From Spirosoma profusum (GTDB lineage Bacteria > Bacteroidota > Bacteroidia > Cytophagales > Spirosomataceae), in contig NZ_JACWZY010000011.1 in assembly GCF_014699005.1 (NCBI RefSeq), positions 124,001 to 188,000 on the forward strand: a stretch of 64,000 nt of DNA, written 5' to 3'. Below are positions 1-8,669 of this stretch, in pieces; the first letter of the stretch is position 1, and each line of letters begins with the position of its first letter. The position numbers and the translations under genes are program-made. The notes beneath the pieces were generated by a model that saw only the letters and a list, made by a program, of their open reading frames with translations, had not been told where the DNA came from and did no database searches.

Positions 1-433
1 GTTCGGTCCAGTGCAGGCCGAAAAAACGCGCGGGACGCTGAATGAGTTTTTGCAACGTACTGATCGGAATCGCCGACGTATTGCTGGTTATCAGCGCATC
101 CACCGATACCACAGCTTCTATTTTATTGAGTACCGTATCTTTTATCCCGATATTTTCGATGGTACATTCAATCACCAGTTGGCAGGGACGTAAAGAGTTA
201 TACTCTTCTGTAATGGTGAGGTTTTGCGTATAAAATTCGGGCTGTTGTTCAATGAGTCCGTTTGCCAGTGATTGAGCCAGGTGTTCGTCGATACGTTGAC
301 GGGCGTGCAACAAGTCATCCGGAATGGGCGCCAGAGCCACTACTGGATGTCCTGATATAAGCAGACACGTAGCAATACTACAGCCCATCAATCCTAAACC
401 GACTACGCCTATTACAATTTCCTGCGGATTCAT
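1..433 (-). CDS. 3-hydroxyacyl-CoA dehydrogenase, N-terminal part (runs off left edge)
   Basis: The first 144 codons of an NAD-dependent 3-hydroxyacyl-CoA dehydrogenase are present; the rest lies left of base 1. The N-terminus begins MNPQEIVIGVVGLGLMG, with the Rossmann dinucleotide motif G12-x-G14-x-x-G17. Further on are an IECTIEN segment, the SNTSAIPIS strand typical of the family, and RPARFFGLHWTEP-like sequence near the substrate side (usual family members have a G-x-H-F-FNP version). Such enzymes oxidise 3-hydroxyacyl-CoA in beta-oxidation or butanoate metabolism. An in-frame ATG at 442 would add three residues. The neighbour (493-807) is divergent, so this gene is first in a leftward unit. 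Family assignment is firm; exact substrate is not. Confidence 0.85.
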   Translation of the reverse strand, partial: MNPQEIVIGVVGLGLMGCSIATCLLISGHPVVALAPIPDDLLHARQRIDEHLAQSLANGLIEQQPEFYTQNLTITEEYNSLRPCQLVIECTIENIGIKDTVLNKIEAVVSVDALITSNTSAIPISTLQKLIQRPARFFGLHWTE

Positions 434-492
434 AGGTCCCATTTAATTGATGCTTTTTGATAACTTTCCTTTTTACGCTGAACTACGTAGCA

Positions 493-807
493 ATGACGAT
501 ACGCTTTCCTGAACAAGAGATAGAAATGATGAGAAATTACTTTAAAAAAATTGCTTCCGGGGAAACCCAAAAGCAATCAGATGGCTTGCAGCATGATTCG
601 CCTGAATGGACTACTATTTTTCTCTTGCTCCGAAAATTGCTTGCTTACGGTATTCACAACAACGTAGCGACTCTTCAAGGCACAAACTACGTAGCGTTGC
701 AGTCCAAAACTCAGAAATCCAGAGACATGCTGGTGAATGTTCACGCGCACCTGGATGAATTTGAAAATTTATTGGCTACGTATTTAGTTAACCGCAAAGA
801 CCGCTAA
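493..807 (+). CDS. Hypothetical protein, 104 residues
   Basis: I do not recognise this protein. It begins MTIRFPEQEIEMMRNYFKK, is hydrophilic and probably helical, with no signal peptide or membrane segment. A longer frame from a TTG at 457 is possible, but the ATG at 493 is the more natural start. Its last codons (VNRKDR and the stop) are written by the left arm of the inverted repeat at 785-876, so the C-terminus may have been reshaped by that element. It is divergent from the dehydrogenase and convergent with the EcsC-family gene. Coding status is moderate: composition is plausible, but no family is recognised. Confidence 0.5.
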   Translation: MTIRFPEQEIEMMRNYFKKIASGETQKQSDGLQHDSPEWTTIFLLLRKLLAYGIHNNVATLQGTNYVALQSKTQKSRDMLVNVHAHLDEFENLLATYLVNRKDR

Positions 808-876
808 GGTATTCGCAACGTTACGCGAAGCCCTCTGTGGCTCTTTGCGAATACCTTAGCGGTCTTTGCAGTTAAA
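785..876. repeat. Long inverted repeat between convergent genes
   Basis: The left arm at 785-818 and the right arm at 844-876 are nearly perfectly complementary over about 30 bases (one clear mismatch), with a loop of roughly 26 bases. The arm core reads AACCGCAAAGACCGCTAAGG. It covers the stop codon of the upstream gene and ends 3 bases short of the EcsC-family stop codon. It may work as a bidirectional terminator, but there is no clean T-tract and it is longer than a normal terminator. See the hairpin findings. Confidence 0.8.
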
Positions 877-878
877 CT

Positions 879-1619
879 TTACTCCGTCAGAAGTGCTTTT
901 TTCTCGGCGATGAGCCGCATTCGGTAGGCGTTCATGGCCGTTCGACCCAGTTGATTGACCAGCCGATAGTTGACAACGATACCAACGGCGGCACCGATGC
1001 CGGGTATGAGTTGAGCCATTTTTGCCAGATCAATGTAATCGCGGTATTCCTGCTGAAACGTGAGCCAGTCAAACTGGTTGATATCATCGGGAAGCTGGCG
1101 GCTGTGTTCGGGCCAGTTGGCAATATATTGGTACACCGTCTGCCGACGCTCCTGACTCGAAAAAGCCAGCTGAAATACGTAGAGAATATACACCCGTTCG
1201 CGGTAATCCTCAACCGAGTAACCATACAGGCTGGCAATCTCAAAAAGCATTTTCATTTTCAGGGTAAGCAATATCGGAAAGTCGGCCAGACTGAGCCAGA
1301 AACCACCCGCCCCCGTTACACCACCCTCGGCCGCACTGGTCTTTTTGTAAAATTCGATACGTCGGGCAACGGCAGCTTCCCGCTCGATGAACGTCATGGA
1401 TTCGGCAGGTGGTCGGGTCAAAAATTTGGCTCCGAACAGCACGGCTCGGGTCATCTGTTTGATGGTAGCCGTAATGACGTCATGTACGCGTTTAGGAATA
1501 ATGCGGTTGATGCGCCGTTGCAGCGACGAAGAGAGTCGCCCAAAGCCAGAGGGAGGCTTTTGCATGGCCTGCTGCCAGCGAATTAATTCGGCCTGAACGG
1601 ATTTTTCGTATGCACTCAT
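879..1619 (-). CDS. EcsC family protein
   Basis: A 246-residue protein that I assign to the EcsC family (PF12787). Seen in sequence: a hydrophilic helical N-terminus, the GGVTGAGGFWLSLADFPILLTLKMKML segment of the family at about residues 100-125, a YILYVFQLAFSS helix, and a C-terminal LIPGIGAAVGIVVNYRLVNQLG stretch with amphipathic or membrane-associated character. The family is named after Bacillus EcsC, linked to an ABC exporter, but no transporter lies beside this copy and its biochemical role is unknown. The ATG at 1617-1619 gives the expected family length. It is transcribed alone and converges on the 493-807 gene across a long hairpin. Confidence 0.8.
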   Translation of the reverse strand: MSAYEKSVQAELIRWQQAMQKPPSGFGRLSSSLQRRINRIIPKRVHDVITATIKQMTRAVLFGAKFLTRPPAESMTFIEREAAVARRIEFYKKTSAAEGGVTGAGGFWLSLADFPILLTLKMKMLFEIASLYGYSVEDYRERVYILYVFQLAFSSQERRQTVYQYIANWPEHSRQLPDDINQFDWLTFQQEYRDYIDLAKMAQLIPGIGAAVGIVVNYRLVNQLGRTAMNAYRMRLIAEKKALLTE

Positions 1620-1724
1620 GTTAGAAAATGTCGGGAAAAAGTGATACCTTCATCGAATTAAAACGCCTGTAATTCTGTTTCTTTCACATATCCTCATAAA
1701 GCCTTACCGTAGCTTTTTGTCTGT

Positions 1725-2486
1725 ATGAAGAATATTTTTTTGCTTCTGGTGGCTCTTGCCGTAGTTTATTTTGCCACCACCGGATCCAAAAGTACCCGTA
1801 CCGTTGCAAAAGCCGTCCCGGCCACCTCTCTCAAAAAAAATATATCGGTCGGTCATCTCGCCGTATACGATCAACTGAATCTGGAACAGTCTGGTTTACA
1901 GAGAGACGTATTCGAATATGCGCTGCGTGGCTGGCAGAAAATGGACACCAGCAAGGCTATGCTGACTATCGTTGACCTCAGCCAGCCCTCCAACCACAAA
2001 CGTCTGTATGTGGTCGATCTGTTCAATAAAAAATTACTTTTCAATACATACGTATCACACGGACGCAACTCCGGCGACCTGGTTCCGACTCAGTTTTCCA
2101 ACACGCAGTCATCGTTTCAGAGCAGTTTAGGGTTTTATCAGACGCTTAATACGTACATGGGCCGTCATGGTCTGTCGCTGCAATTGAAAGGGCTGGAAAA
2201 AGGCTACAACGATAACGTCTATAACCGCAACATCGTACTGCACGGTGCTGATTACGTGTGTGAGGATTTCATTCGCAAAACGGGCCGTTTGGGTCGTAGC
2301 CAGGGTTGCCCGGCTGTTCCTTACGCCGATTCGAAGGCGATTATTCAGGCCGTAAAAGGCGGCTCCTGCCTGTTTGTTTATTCGCCAAATCCCAATTACC
2401 TGAAAGAATCGGCTTATTTAGCTTCTCCGTACACGTCTTTAAAAAACTTGAGTTTGCCAGCCGCATCAACGTCAGCAACGTTGTAG
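1725..2486 (+). CDS. Murein L,D-transpeptidase catalytic domain protein (YkuD_2 type)
   Basis: A 253-residue exported or membrane-anchored cell-wall enzyme. Residues 1-17 form a hydrophobic signal or anchor. The catalytic region carries H173 in VLHGADYV and the nucleophile C195 in the SQGCPAVP motif, the layout of the YkuD_2 branch of L,D-transpeptidases. Such enzymes form 3-3 peptide cross-links or attach proteins to peptidoglycan, using a Cys-His pair in the periplasm. Its 3' end overlaps the convergent second L,D-transpeptidase gene by 73 bases (2414-2486). Whether it cross-links, hydrolyses or anchors cannot be read from the sequence. Confidence 0.88.
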   Translation: MKNIFLLLVALAVVYFATTGSKSTRTVAKAVPATSLKKNISVGHLAVYDQLNLEQSGLQRDVFEYALRGWQKMDTSKAMLTIVDLSQPSNHKRLYVVDLFNKKLLFNTYVSHGRNSGDLVPTQFSNTQSSFQSSLGFYQTLNTYMGRHGLSLQLKGLEKGYNDNVYNRNIVLHGADYVCEDFIRKTGRLGRSQGCPAVPYADSKAIIQAVKGGSCLFVYSPNPNYLKESAYLASPYTSLKNLSLPAASTSATL

Positions 2487-3658
2487 GTAATAAACACCGG
2501 AAAAGGTTTCGCAATAGGCAGGCTGCGTGGTTTCTGGTCGATCAGGCATTTGTTCATAAACTCATCATCAAAGGTTTCAGCGCCCAGCACCAGGTTGGCT
2601 AGTTCAACCGGTTTCTGCACGCGCACGCAGCCATGACTCCGCCAGCGATCTTTGGTGAGTGTAAACAGGTCGCGGCTGTTGGTATCGTGGAGGTAAATAG
2701 CCAGCGGATTGACCAATTCGAACTTCAATAAACCCAGCGAATTCTCGCAACCCGACGCCTGCCGAATCCGATACGGAAAATTCGTTTCTGAAACTTCATC
2801 CCAGTCAACCTTTTCGGGATCAACTTCGACACCTTTGTCGTTCAAAACCTGAAAGTTCTGGTTGTTCAAATAGGCCAAATCGCGTTTTATGTGGGGCAAA
2901 ATTTCCTCCAGCGCAATATTCTGCGGTACGTTCCAGTATGGATACGCCACAATTGCCCGAATATAGGTAGTCATGCAGGGCGTTTTCCGGTCGGGTTTTC
3001 CCGTTATTACCTGCATCGGTAACAACCGTTTTCCGTTACGGTCAAAAACATTCAATTCACCGGCTGGAATGTTCACCATCACAAACCGGTCGGGGTCGAA
3101 GCGATTAACGTATCGGTAAAAGTTGAGCGTCTGCCGAATCAGACGTAGCGAATCGGCCACCGTCGGGTTGTTACGTCCTTTCTTTCGAAGCCGGTTATAG
3201 TGTCCAACCAGTTGAGTATAAGGCCTGAACGTAGTGAGGCTAATCAGCGGCTGAGTGGAACGTAGCGTTTTGACTTTGTCGGCCCAGGCCGAATCTACAG
3301 CCTCTTGCAAACCACTAAATTCCAGACGCGATGGTTTTTTGCCGTAGCGCGCTTCCAGCAGCAATTGCCGCATTGTTTCTTCGGTTTCCAGAGCCCCACG
3401 TTTCGAAGCGTTAACGTAGCGGCTGGTATCTATTCCGACTGAGTCGGCGTACTGGCAGACCTGATGAAACAGCAGCCGGGTTTGTCTGGCTTCGGCTTCG
3501 GCCTGTTTCTGTTTTTCCTTGCGCACCTGCTCAAGCCGGGCAGCTTCTTTGGTAGCCTCGCGCTTTCGAATCAGCCATTTTCCTAAAAAGATCAGGACAA
3601 ACAGGCCCACCACGATAGCAGCCCCTATCACAATCTTTCGCTTATCAATATTGTCCAT
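2414..3658 (-). CDS. L,D-transpeptidase, YcbB/LdtD-like, membrane-anchored
   Basis: A 414-residue protein with a single N-terminal membrane anchor (about residues 9-28), a charged K/E/R-rich coiled linker (31-60), a helical region, and a C-terminal YkuD catalytic domain (about 190-400). The catalytic residues visible are H324 in IYLHDTNSRD and the SHGC motif with H342 and C344. The strand FVMVNIPAGELNVF before the domain is typical of the YcbB-like branch. It should act on peptidoglycan stem peptides in the periplasm. It converges on, and overlaps, the YkuD_2 gene by 73 bases, so each stop codon lies inside the other's coding sequence. Confidence 0.88.
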   Translation of the reverse strand: MDNIDKRKIVIGAAIVVGLFVLIFLGKWLIRKREATKEAARLEQVRKEKQKQAEAEARQTRLLFHQVCQYADSVGIDTSRYVNASKRGALETEETMRQLLLEARYGKKPSRLEFSGLQEAVDSAWADKVKTLRSTQPLISLTTFRPYTQLVGHYNRLRKKGRNNPTVADSLRLIRQTLNFYRYVNRFDPDRFVMVNIPAGELNVFDRNGKRLLPMQVITGKPDRKTPCMTTYIRAIVAYPYWNVPQNIALEEILPHIKRDLAYLNNQNFQVLNDKGVEVDPEKVDWDEVSETNFPYRIRQASGCENSLGLLKFELVNPLAIYLHDTNSRDLFTLTKDRWRSHGCVRVQKPVELANLVLGAETFDDEFMNKCLIDQKPRSLPIAKPFPVFITYNVADVDAAGKLKFFKDVYGEAK

Positions 3659-3727
3659 TAGTCGTTGTCGTGAATGAATTACTTCATCCGTATAACGTAG
3701 AAATTGAATGATTGGTTAAGCAAGGCC

Positions 3728-3748
3728 CTGACAGTCTCTGACTGTCAG
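3728..3748. terminator. Short hairpin upstream of the YcbB-like gene
   Basis: A perfect 9-bp stem (CTGACAGTC / GACTGTCAG) with a 3-base loop lies in the gap between the 80-residue gene and the L,D-transpeptidase. No T-tract follows, so a terminator role is uncertain; it could also be an operator or a leftover of a larger repeat. Confidence 0.4.
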
Positions 3749-3823
3749 AGTCACTCCAGCGACTAACTACATACCATCCGGCAACTCCGATAGCCATAGA
3801 CTGTCGGGGTCTATATTGGCCAT

Positions 3824-3852
3824 AAAAAAGGGCAACTCGTTGTGAGTCACCC
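3824..3852 (-). terminator. Intrinsic terminator of the 80-residue gene
   Basis: Read on the minus strand, a 9-bp stem GGGTGACTC / GAGTTGCCC (two G-U pairs) with a 5-base loop is followed directly by TTTTTT. It sits 12 bases after the stop codon of the 3864-4106 gene, the position expected for a Rho-independent terminator. Confidence 0.75.
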
Positions 3853-3863
3853 TGATTACGTGC

Positions 3864-4106
3864 TTAGCTATACGCTGGTTTATCAATATCTGGTTTATCC
3901 GGATTGCGGTTCGGATGCGTCATACGCACATTGGCGCTCAGTTCGTCGCCGTCCATATATTCCTCTTCCAGTGCGTCGGGTGCCAGTTCTTCGGGGTCAA
4001 TCTCGCTACCTATGCCACTGGTTCCTTCAACCGACTGATTGGCCAGTCCTGCTGGCGAAATGGCCTGTTTGGCTCTGATGATGTCTTCTTTATCTTGATT
4101 TTCCAT
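3864..4106 (-). CDS. Small acidic hypothetical protein, 80 residues
   Basis: An 80-residue soluble protein, strongly acidic in its middle (IDPEELAPDALEEEYMDGDEL) and ending HPNRNPDKPDIDKPAYS. The composition is low-complexity and it is probably disordered. No signal peptide, cysteine or membrane segment is seen. I do not recognise a named family. Support for it being real comes from a clean intrinsic terminator just downstream (3824-3852) and the absence of a better frame in the gap. It could be a co-transcribed regulator or an adaptor; no function is claimed. Confidence 0.6.
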   Translation of the reverse strand: MENQDKEDIIRAKQAISPAGLANQSVEGTSGIGSEIDPEELAPDALEEEYMDGDELSANVRMTHPNRNPDKPDIDKPAYS

Positions 4107-4207
4107 AACGTTATTGCGCTGTTTTTATACAAACTTTAACCAGCCAGCGAACGTATTGTTTTATGTAAAATCAGTTCAATTAGTTAAAACGACGTAGCAT
4201 AATTACG

Positions 4208-6607
4208 TCAACGAATAACCGTTATCTGGCCTCGATACGTAGTGAAGAGCGGTTCAGCGTTGGTACGTATCTGATACGTATAGACACCCGATGGAACAAA
4301 CTCCTGATGATACGTCCCATCCCAGGCTTTGGCATAGCCTTTTGAGTAGAAAATCAACTCGCCCCAACGGTCGTAAATAAACACTTCGCACTGCGGAAAC
4401 GACGTAGCATTGGGAATAATCCATTCGTCGTTCTGTCCATCGCCGTTGGGCGAAAACGCTGATGGAATATATAGTGGCTCAATCACTTCGACCTCTACCG
4501 CCAGGGTGGCCGAGCAACCTATCGCCGTAATCGCCGTCACTCGATACGGCGTCGTTACTTCCGGGCTGGCTACGGGACTTGCTACGTTGGCCTGACTAAG
4601 GGCAGCAGGCGGGTTCCAGACGTAGCGGCTGACGGGTTCGTTGACCTTCGTAACGAGCTGAACACTACGTCCTTTTACAATCCGATACGTCTCCTGCCCC
4701 GTCAGATTCAGTCCGCCCGACACCTCTACCTGTCTGTTTTTTTCAGCACGGCAGCCTTTGTCGGACGTATAGGTATACGTAATGGTATGATGCCCCGGTC
4801 CAGCCTGACTTGGGTCGAAACTAGCGCCGGAAACACCGGGGCCGGTGTAGACTCCGCCTGCTGGCTGGCCACGTAACGTAACCGTTCGGGTATAGCCAAA
4901 ACAAAAAGACGGAATGGAATCAAGTTGCGCTACAGGTTGGGCATACTGAGTCAATGTCAGCGATTCGGAGCCAGCCGTACAACCCGTTGGCGCCGTCACA
5001 ACCAGTCGATAAACACCCGGCTGATGGGCCACAAACCGGTCGGTCTGATTGGTCTGTCGAGTGTTGTTATACTGCCAGGCGAGGCTGTTTCCGGGAGATT
5101 CCGTGGCGGTAATCAGCACCGAATCGGTTGGGCAGAAAGCCAGTACGGGCGCACTGATTTTCGCTACAGGACGCGGATTAACCGTTATACTCAAGGTATC
5201 CTGACCTTCACAAACGGCTTGTGTCGGTTTGGCAAATACCTCATACTTTCCTGACTGATAAACCCGAAGTCGGGATTGAATTTCACCCGTCATATCTTTC
5301 CCATCGCGTTGCCAGCGATACACATAATTGGGCTGCCCCTGAGCCTGAAGTGTCAACGTATCACCGGTGCAGTACGGTTTTGTAGCCGACAGCGATAGTT
5401 TAACTGCTGGCGCCGTTACGAACGTAATTTTGATGCCCTGCGACGTAGTATCGTTGGCACAGGCATTGGCGCGGCTTTTCACAACGGTATACACACCTGA
5501 GTCACGCACCCGCAACGTATCGGACGTAGCCCCACTGATGTTATCGCCATCTTTCTGCCACTGATACGCCCAGGCCGAATTTTTCTCAACCGACAATACC
5601 AGCGGCTGGCTTCCACACCAGGCCATGTCAATTGCTCTCTTCCCATTAGCCGACACTACGGCCGCCGGTGGCGTATTTTTAGAGCAATCGACCACTGGTA
5701 ACTGAAAATCCCGACGCACCAGGCCAATACGTTCTCCATTCCGGAACTCTTCGACCTGAACTGTAAATAGATACAATCCTTCCGTAGATGCCCTGATCGA
5801 CAGCAAACCGGTATTGGGATTGACACTTAGAGGTGGCTTACCTGGAATGACGTTCGTCAGACTGTAACCCGTTCCCCAATTTATAGCCGGATAACTGGTC
5901 CGGGCTGTCTCTACGCCGAACGGGTTGTTTTTATTAGTATAGCCATTGAGGGGTGTTACGAGCGAATAACGCAACTGGTCGCCATCGGCATCAACGGCAC
6001 TGGCATTGAATGTAAAGGGTTTGTTGATACAGATGTAATCGCCGTTGGGTAGCCGGAAATCGGGGGATGAATTGATGAAATTCCCGCCGTTTTTGACCAT
6101 AGGCGGAAATTCAAGATAAAACGTCATGGCCACTCCATTAACAGTCGATGCCCGGACATTGGTCAGGCCATCGTTTCGGCAGCAACGCTCCCAAACGACA
6201 TAATAACCGCCCGGATCGGTATACTGACTGACGTTGAACTGATACGTTGCGTAGTAGCGGGCTTCGGTGAAGCTAAGCTTACGGAACTCGGCACAGGCGA
6301 GATTATCGAATGTCAGTGGTACCTTTTCCTGTAAACTAATCTCGATACGGTCAATCAGGCGTGGGTTATTTTTCCGGTAAACCAGCATCGTAACGGTTGG
6401 GTCCTGATTTCCCGTACCGATCTGAGTTTCATCCCAATATTGATTCAGTTGTATCCTGAACAGTCCTGGGGTAGCCCCTACCGCCCGCATACTGATGTCG
6501 CCCCCAATGATATGAATAGCCCGTAGGTCGACCGATACCAGCAAACCAATTGCCAGAATCAGGTATACCAGAAATTCCTGGGGCTTGTTAACATCAACCG
6601 CTAGCAT
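4208..6607 (-). CDS. Secreted CHU_C-type (gliding motility-associated C-terminal domain) protein
   Basis: A 799-residue secreted protein. A hydrophobic segment (about residues 12-30) ends before IHIIGGDISM, the start of an extracellular domain common in Cytophagales surface proteins. The middle holds a cadherin-like stretch (VDADGDQLRYSL, residues about 210-330), then several Ig/PKD-like beta modules with paired cysteines and YQWQKDG or YRWQRDG strands. The last 90 residues form the CHU_C domain: YIPSAFSPNGDGQNDEW, then FIYDRWGELIF, then WDGTY and VPSGVYTYQI. That domain is the known T9SS type B sorting signal. The protein is thus expected at the cell surface, perhaps in adhesion; no catalytic motif is visible. 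Confidence 0.88.
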   Translation of the reverse strand: MLAVDVNKPQEFLVYLILAIGLLVSVDLRAIHIIGGDISMRAVGATPGLFRIQLNQYWDETQIGTGNQDPTVTMLVYRKNNPRLIDRIEISLQEKVPLTFDNLACAEFRKLSFTEARYYATYQFNVSQYTDPGGYYVVWERCCRNDGLTNVRASTVNGVAMTFYLEFPPMVKNGGNFINSSPDFRLPNGDYICINKPFTFNASAVDADGDQLRYSLVTPLNGYTNKNNPFGVETARTSYPAINWGTGYSLTNVIPGKPPLSVNPNTGLLSIRASTEGLYLFTVQVEEFRNGERIGLVRRDFQLPVVDCSKNTPPAAVVSANGKRAIDMAWCGSQPLVLSVEKNSAWAYQWQKDGDNISGATSDTLRVRDSGVYTVVKSRANACANDTTSQGIKITFVTAPAVKLSLSATKPYCTGDTLTLQAQGQPNYVYRWQRDGKDMTGEIQSRLRVYQSGKYEVFAKPTQAVCEGQDTLSITVNPRPVAKISAPVLAFCPTDSVLITATESPGNSLAWQYNNTRQTNQTDRFVAHQPGVYRLVVTAPTGCTAGSESLTLTQYAQPVAQLDSIPSFCFGYTRTVTLRGQPAGGVYTGPGVSGASFDPSQAGPGHHTITYTYTSDKGCRAEKNRQVEVSGGLNLTGQETYRIVKGRSVQLVTKVNEPVSRYVWNPPAALSQANVASPVASPEVTTPYRVTAITAIGCSATLAVEVEVIEPLYIPSAFSPNGDGQNDEWIIPNATSFPQCEVFIYDRWGELIFYSKGYAKAWDGTYHQEFVPSGVYTYQIRTNAEPLFTTYRGQITVIR

Positions 6608-6834
6608 ACTACCAAGGATGGATTACCAGACTAGTTCAGTAAGCGTTACAGAATTAAACTCTGAATATACTCAGATTTACAGGATGTATGGGTTGGTTAC
6701 AGCAAATGACTTAGTATTCGGTTACGTAGTAACAGTACGTATGCAGCATGGAAACTGTTGCATTAAAACGAGTTATAAAGTTTTACCGCATGCGAAGCCA
6801 ACTTTACAACCCTACAACTCTATAACTCTTATAG

Positions 6835-6960
6835 TTACTTAGAAAACACCCCGCGGGCAATGAGGTACGGAATCAGAATCCACAACAGGCCCTTGATCAG
6901 AAAAAACAGAAAGCCCACCCAGCCGACGCGCTTGAGCCAATATTTGAACCGCTCATTCAT
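6835..6960 (-). CDS. Small membrane protein, 41 residues
   Basis: A 41-codon frame reads MNERFKYWLKRVGWVGFL, then a strongly hydrophobic helix (FFLIKGLLWILIPYLIA) and ends RGVFSK. The basic N-terminus and single helix fit a small inner-membrane protein with the N-terminus inside. Similar tiny proteins with a GF-LFFLIKGL core occur across Bacteroidota, in my recollection, without known function. No overlapping gene competes here, and base composition matches its neighbours. It lies between two secreted surface protein genes on the same strand. Confidence 0.6.
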   Translation of the reverse strand: MNERFKYWLKRVGWVGFLFFLIKGLLWILIPYLIARGVFSK

Positions 6961-7033
6961 GCGGTAAAGATAACGATTTCTGAAGGTTACCTTTCACTAC
7001 GTTGGCTCGCGTGTTCAGGAACGTAGTGAAATC

Positions 7034-8464
7034 TCAATTAACCGTACCAAAAGCAACTTTACCCCGATTGTTTTGAAAACCGGGTCCGCCGATGATGAAC
7101 GTACCATTGGATAACCCAACTGACGAACCATTAAACGTATCGGATGTGCTATTATCGGTCACGCTTTGCTGCCGAATCCAGCTACTGCCGGAACGCTTGA
7201 ATACGTAGGCAGCTCCCTGATACTGATTACTACCAATGGTTTTACTGGCAGCCCCGATGACTGCATAATCCCCTGATATTGAAACGCTTGTACCGAAGTC
7301 ATCATTGGCCACACCGTCGTTGGCGGTAAGAAGCTGCTGATTCCAGGTACTACCAGTTCGTGCAAACACATAAGCCGCTCCCTGGGCAGAATTGCTATTA
7401 ACAGTTTTATTAGCTGCGCCGACAATAGCATAATCGCCCGAAATGGCTACTGCGTTACCGAAGTGATCGTTAGCCGCCCCATCGTTAGCGACGAATCGCT
7501 GTTGCTGGGTCCAGGTGCCGCCCCCCCGCACAAACATATAGGCGGCTCCCTGATTAGTGTTAGGACTAATAGCTTTGCTGGGAGCCCCGACAATGGCATA
7601 ATCGCCCGAGATGGCTACACAACTACCGAAATAATCCCCCCCTGTTCCATCGCTGGCGGTAAGTCGTTGCTGCTGGGTCCAGGTGATACCACTACGTGTA
7701 AACACATAGGCTACTCCCTGAGAAACGCCGAAAACAAATTTATTTTCGGCTCCGATGATGGCATTATCACCTGAAATAGCTACACTCCAGCCGAAATGGT
7801 CACTAGGGGCGCCGTCGTTGGCGGTAAGGCGCTGCTGTAGGTTCCAATTGTTGCCCGATCGCAGGAAAACGTAAGCGGCTCCCTGCGACGTGCTACTGTT
7901 AATGGTTTTAAAATGGGCCCCGACAATGGCATAATCGCCCGAAATGGCTACACTACGACCAAATAAATCACTGGCGGCTCCATCATTGGCCGTGAGTTGC
8001 TGCAGTTGGTTCCAGCTATTACCACTCCGCACGAATATGTAGGCAGCACCCTGCGAAAGTTTACCGCCAATGGTTTTGCCATTGGCCCCAATAATAGCAT
8101 AATCGCCCGAGATGGCTACGCTTGTACCAAATTGATCATTCGTTGCTCCATCGGCGGCAGTGCGGCTGGCGGGGGCCAATAGATTAGGATCGGTGGTGAG
8201 CAAGGGTAACCAGTTCTGGCCATCGTAGAGATACATGGTGCTTTTATCAGAGTCGTATACAAAAGCGCCCGGTTGCGGGTTGGGTATTGCCTGACGCTGA
8301 GCACTGGTCAGACGAGGTGGGTAAAACGCTTTATTATTGGTCGGTGATTGTAGGTCCAGCACCGCTGAGGAATGTGGAGTGCCACTGATGCCAATCTGAG
8401 CAAATGAAGCAGGATGACTCAGCAGGAGCGATAAGAATAAAAAGATGTAAATAGTACGCGTCAT
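7034..8464 (-). CDS. Secreted FG-GAP repeat beta-propeller protein
   Basis: A 476-residue protein with a signal peptide (MTRTIYIFLFLSLLLSHPASFA, cut before QIGISG). Residues about 25-85 form the ALDLQSPTNNKAFYPPRL / GAFVYDSDK region often found at the start of Bacteroidota surface proteins with tail-fibre-like ends. Then follow about seven FG-GAP units of about 52-55 residues, each with D-x-FG-x-SVAISGDYAIVGA and GAAYVFxRSG-W. This predicts a seven-bladed extracellular propeller. The repeats are also visible at DNA level (the word ATCGCCCGA recurs). No T9SS sorting domain is visible at the C-terminus, so its route to the surface is unclear. It lies next to, and divergent from, the twin S74 genes. 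Confidence 0.85.
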   Translation of the reverse strand: MTRTIYIFLFLSLLLSHPASFAQIGISGTPHSSAVLDLQSPTNNKAFYPPRLTSAQRQAIPNPQPGAFVYDSDKSTMYLYDGQNWLPLLTTDPNLLAPASRTAADGATNDQFGTSVAISGDYAIIGANGKTIGGKLSQGAAYIFVRSGNSWNQLQQLTANDGAASDLFGRSVAISGDYAIVGAHFKTINSSTSQGAAYVFLRSGNNWNLQQRLTANDGAPSDHFGWSVAISGDNAIIGAENKFVFGVSQGVAYVFTRSGITWTQQQRLTASDGTGGDYFGSCVAISGDYAIVGAPSKAISPNTNQGAAYMFVRGGGTWTQQQRFVANDGAANDHFGNAVAISGDYAIVGAANKTVNSNSAQGAAYVFARTGSTWNQQLLTANDGVANDDFGTSVSISGDYAVIGAASKTIGSNQYQGAAYVFKRSGSSWIRQQSVTDNSTSDTFNGSSVGLSNGTFIIGGPGFQNNRGKVAFGTVN

Positions 8465-8669
8465 TAATGTGTTGGTTTTGAGTTAATTACACCTTGAAGA
8501 TACGTTTTCACCCTCTTTGGCTACGTTGGAGTGGTGCTTTTTTTACTGAATGGCAAAGTATACAGTTCAAACGCGTTCCAAATAAGAAAAACCAATACCG
8601 TTAAATAAGACAACTCCCTGATCTCCAGAAGTTATCGATAAATTATCGCCACTTAAACCTCTTCCAGAT

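Noticed and set aside
951-1586. Long open frame on the plus strand opposite the EcsC-family gene
   Set aside because: It is antisense to a gene with clear family motifs, and its product is Arg-rich without known domains.
6585-6842. 85-residue frame on the plus strand starting inside the CHU_C gene
   Set aside because: It starts within the end of another gene, covers an intergenic region and the small membrane protein end, and has no recognisable features.
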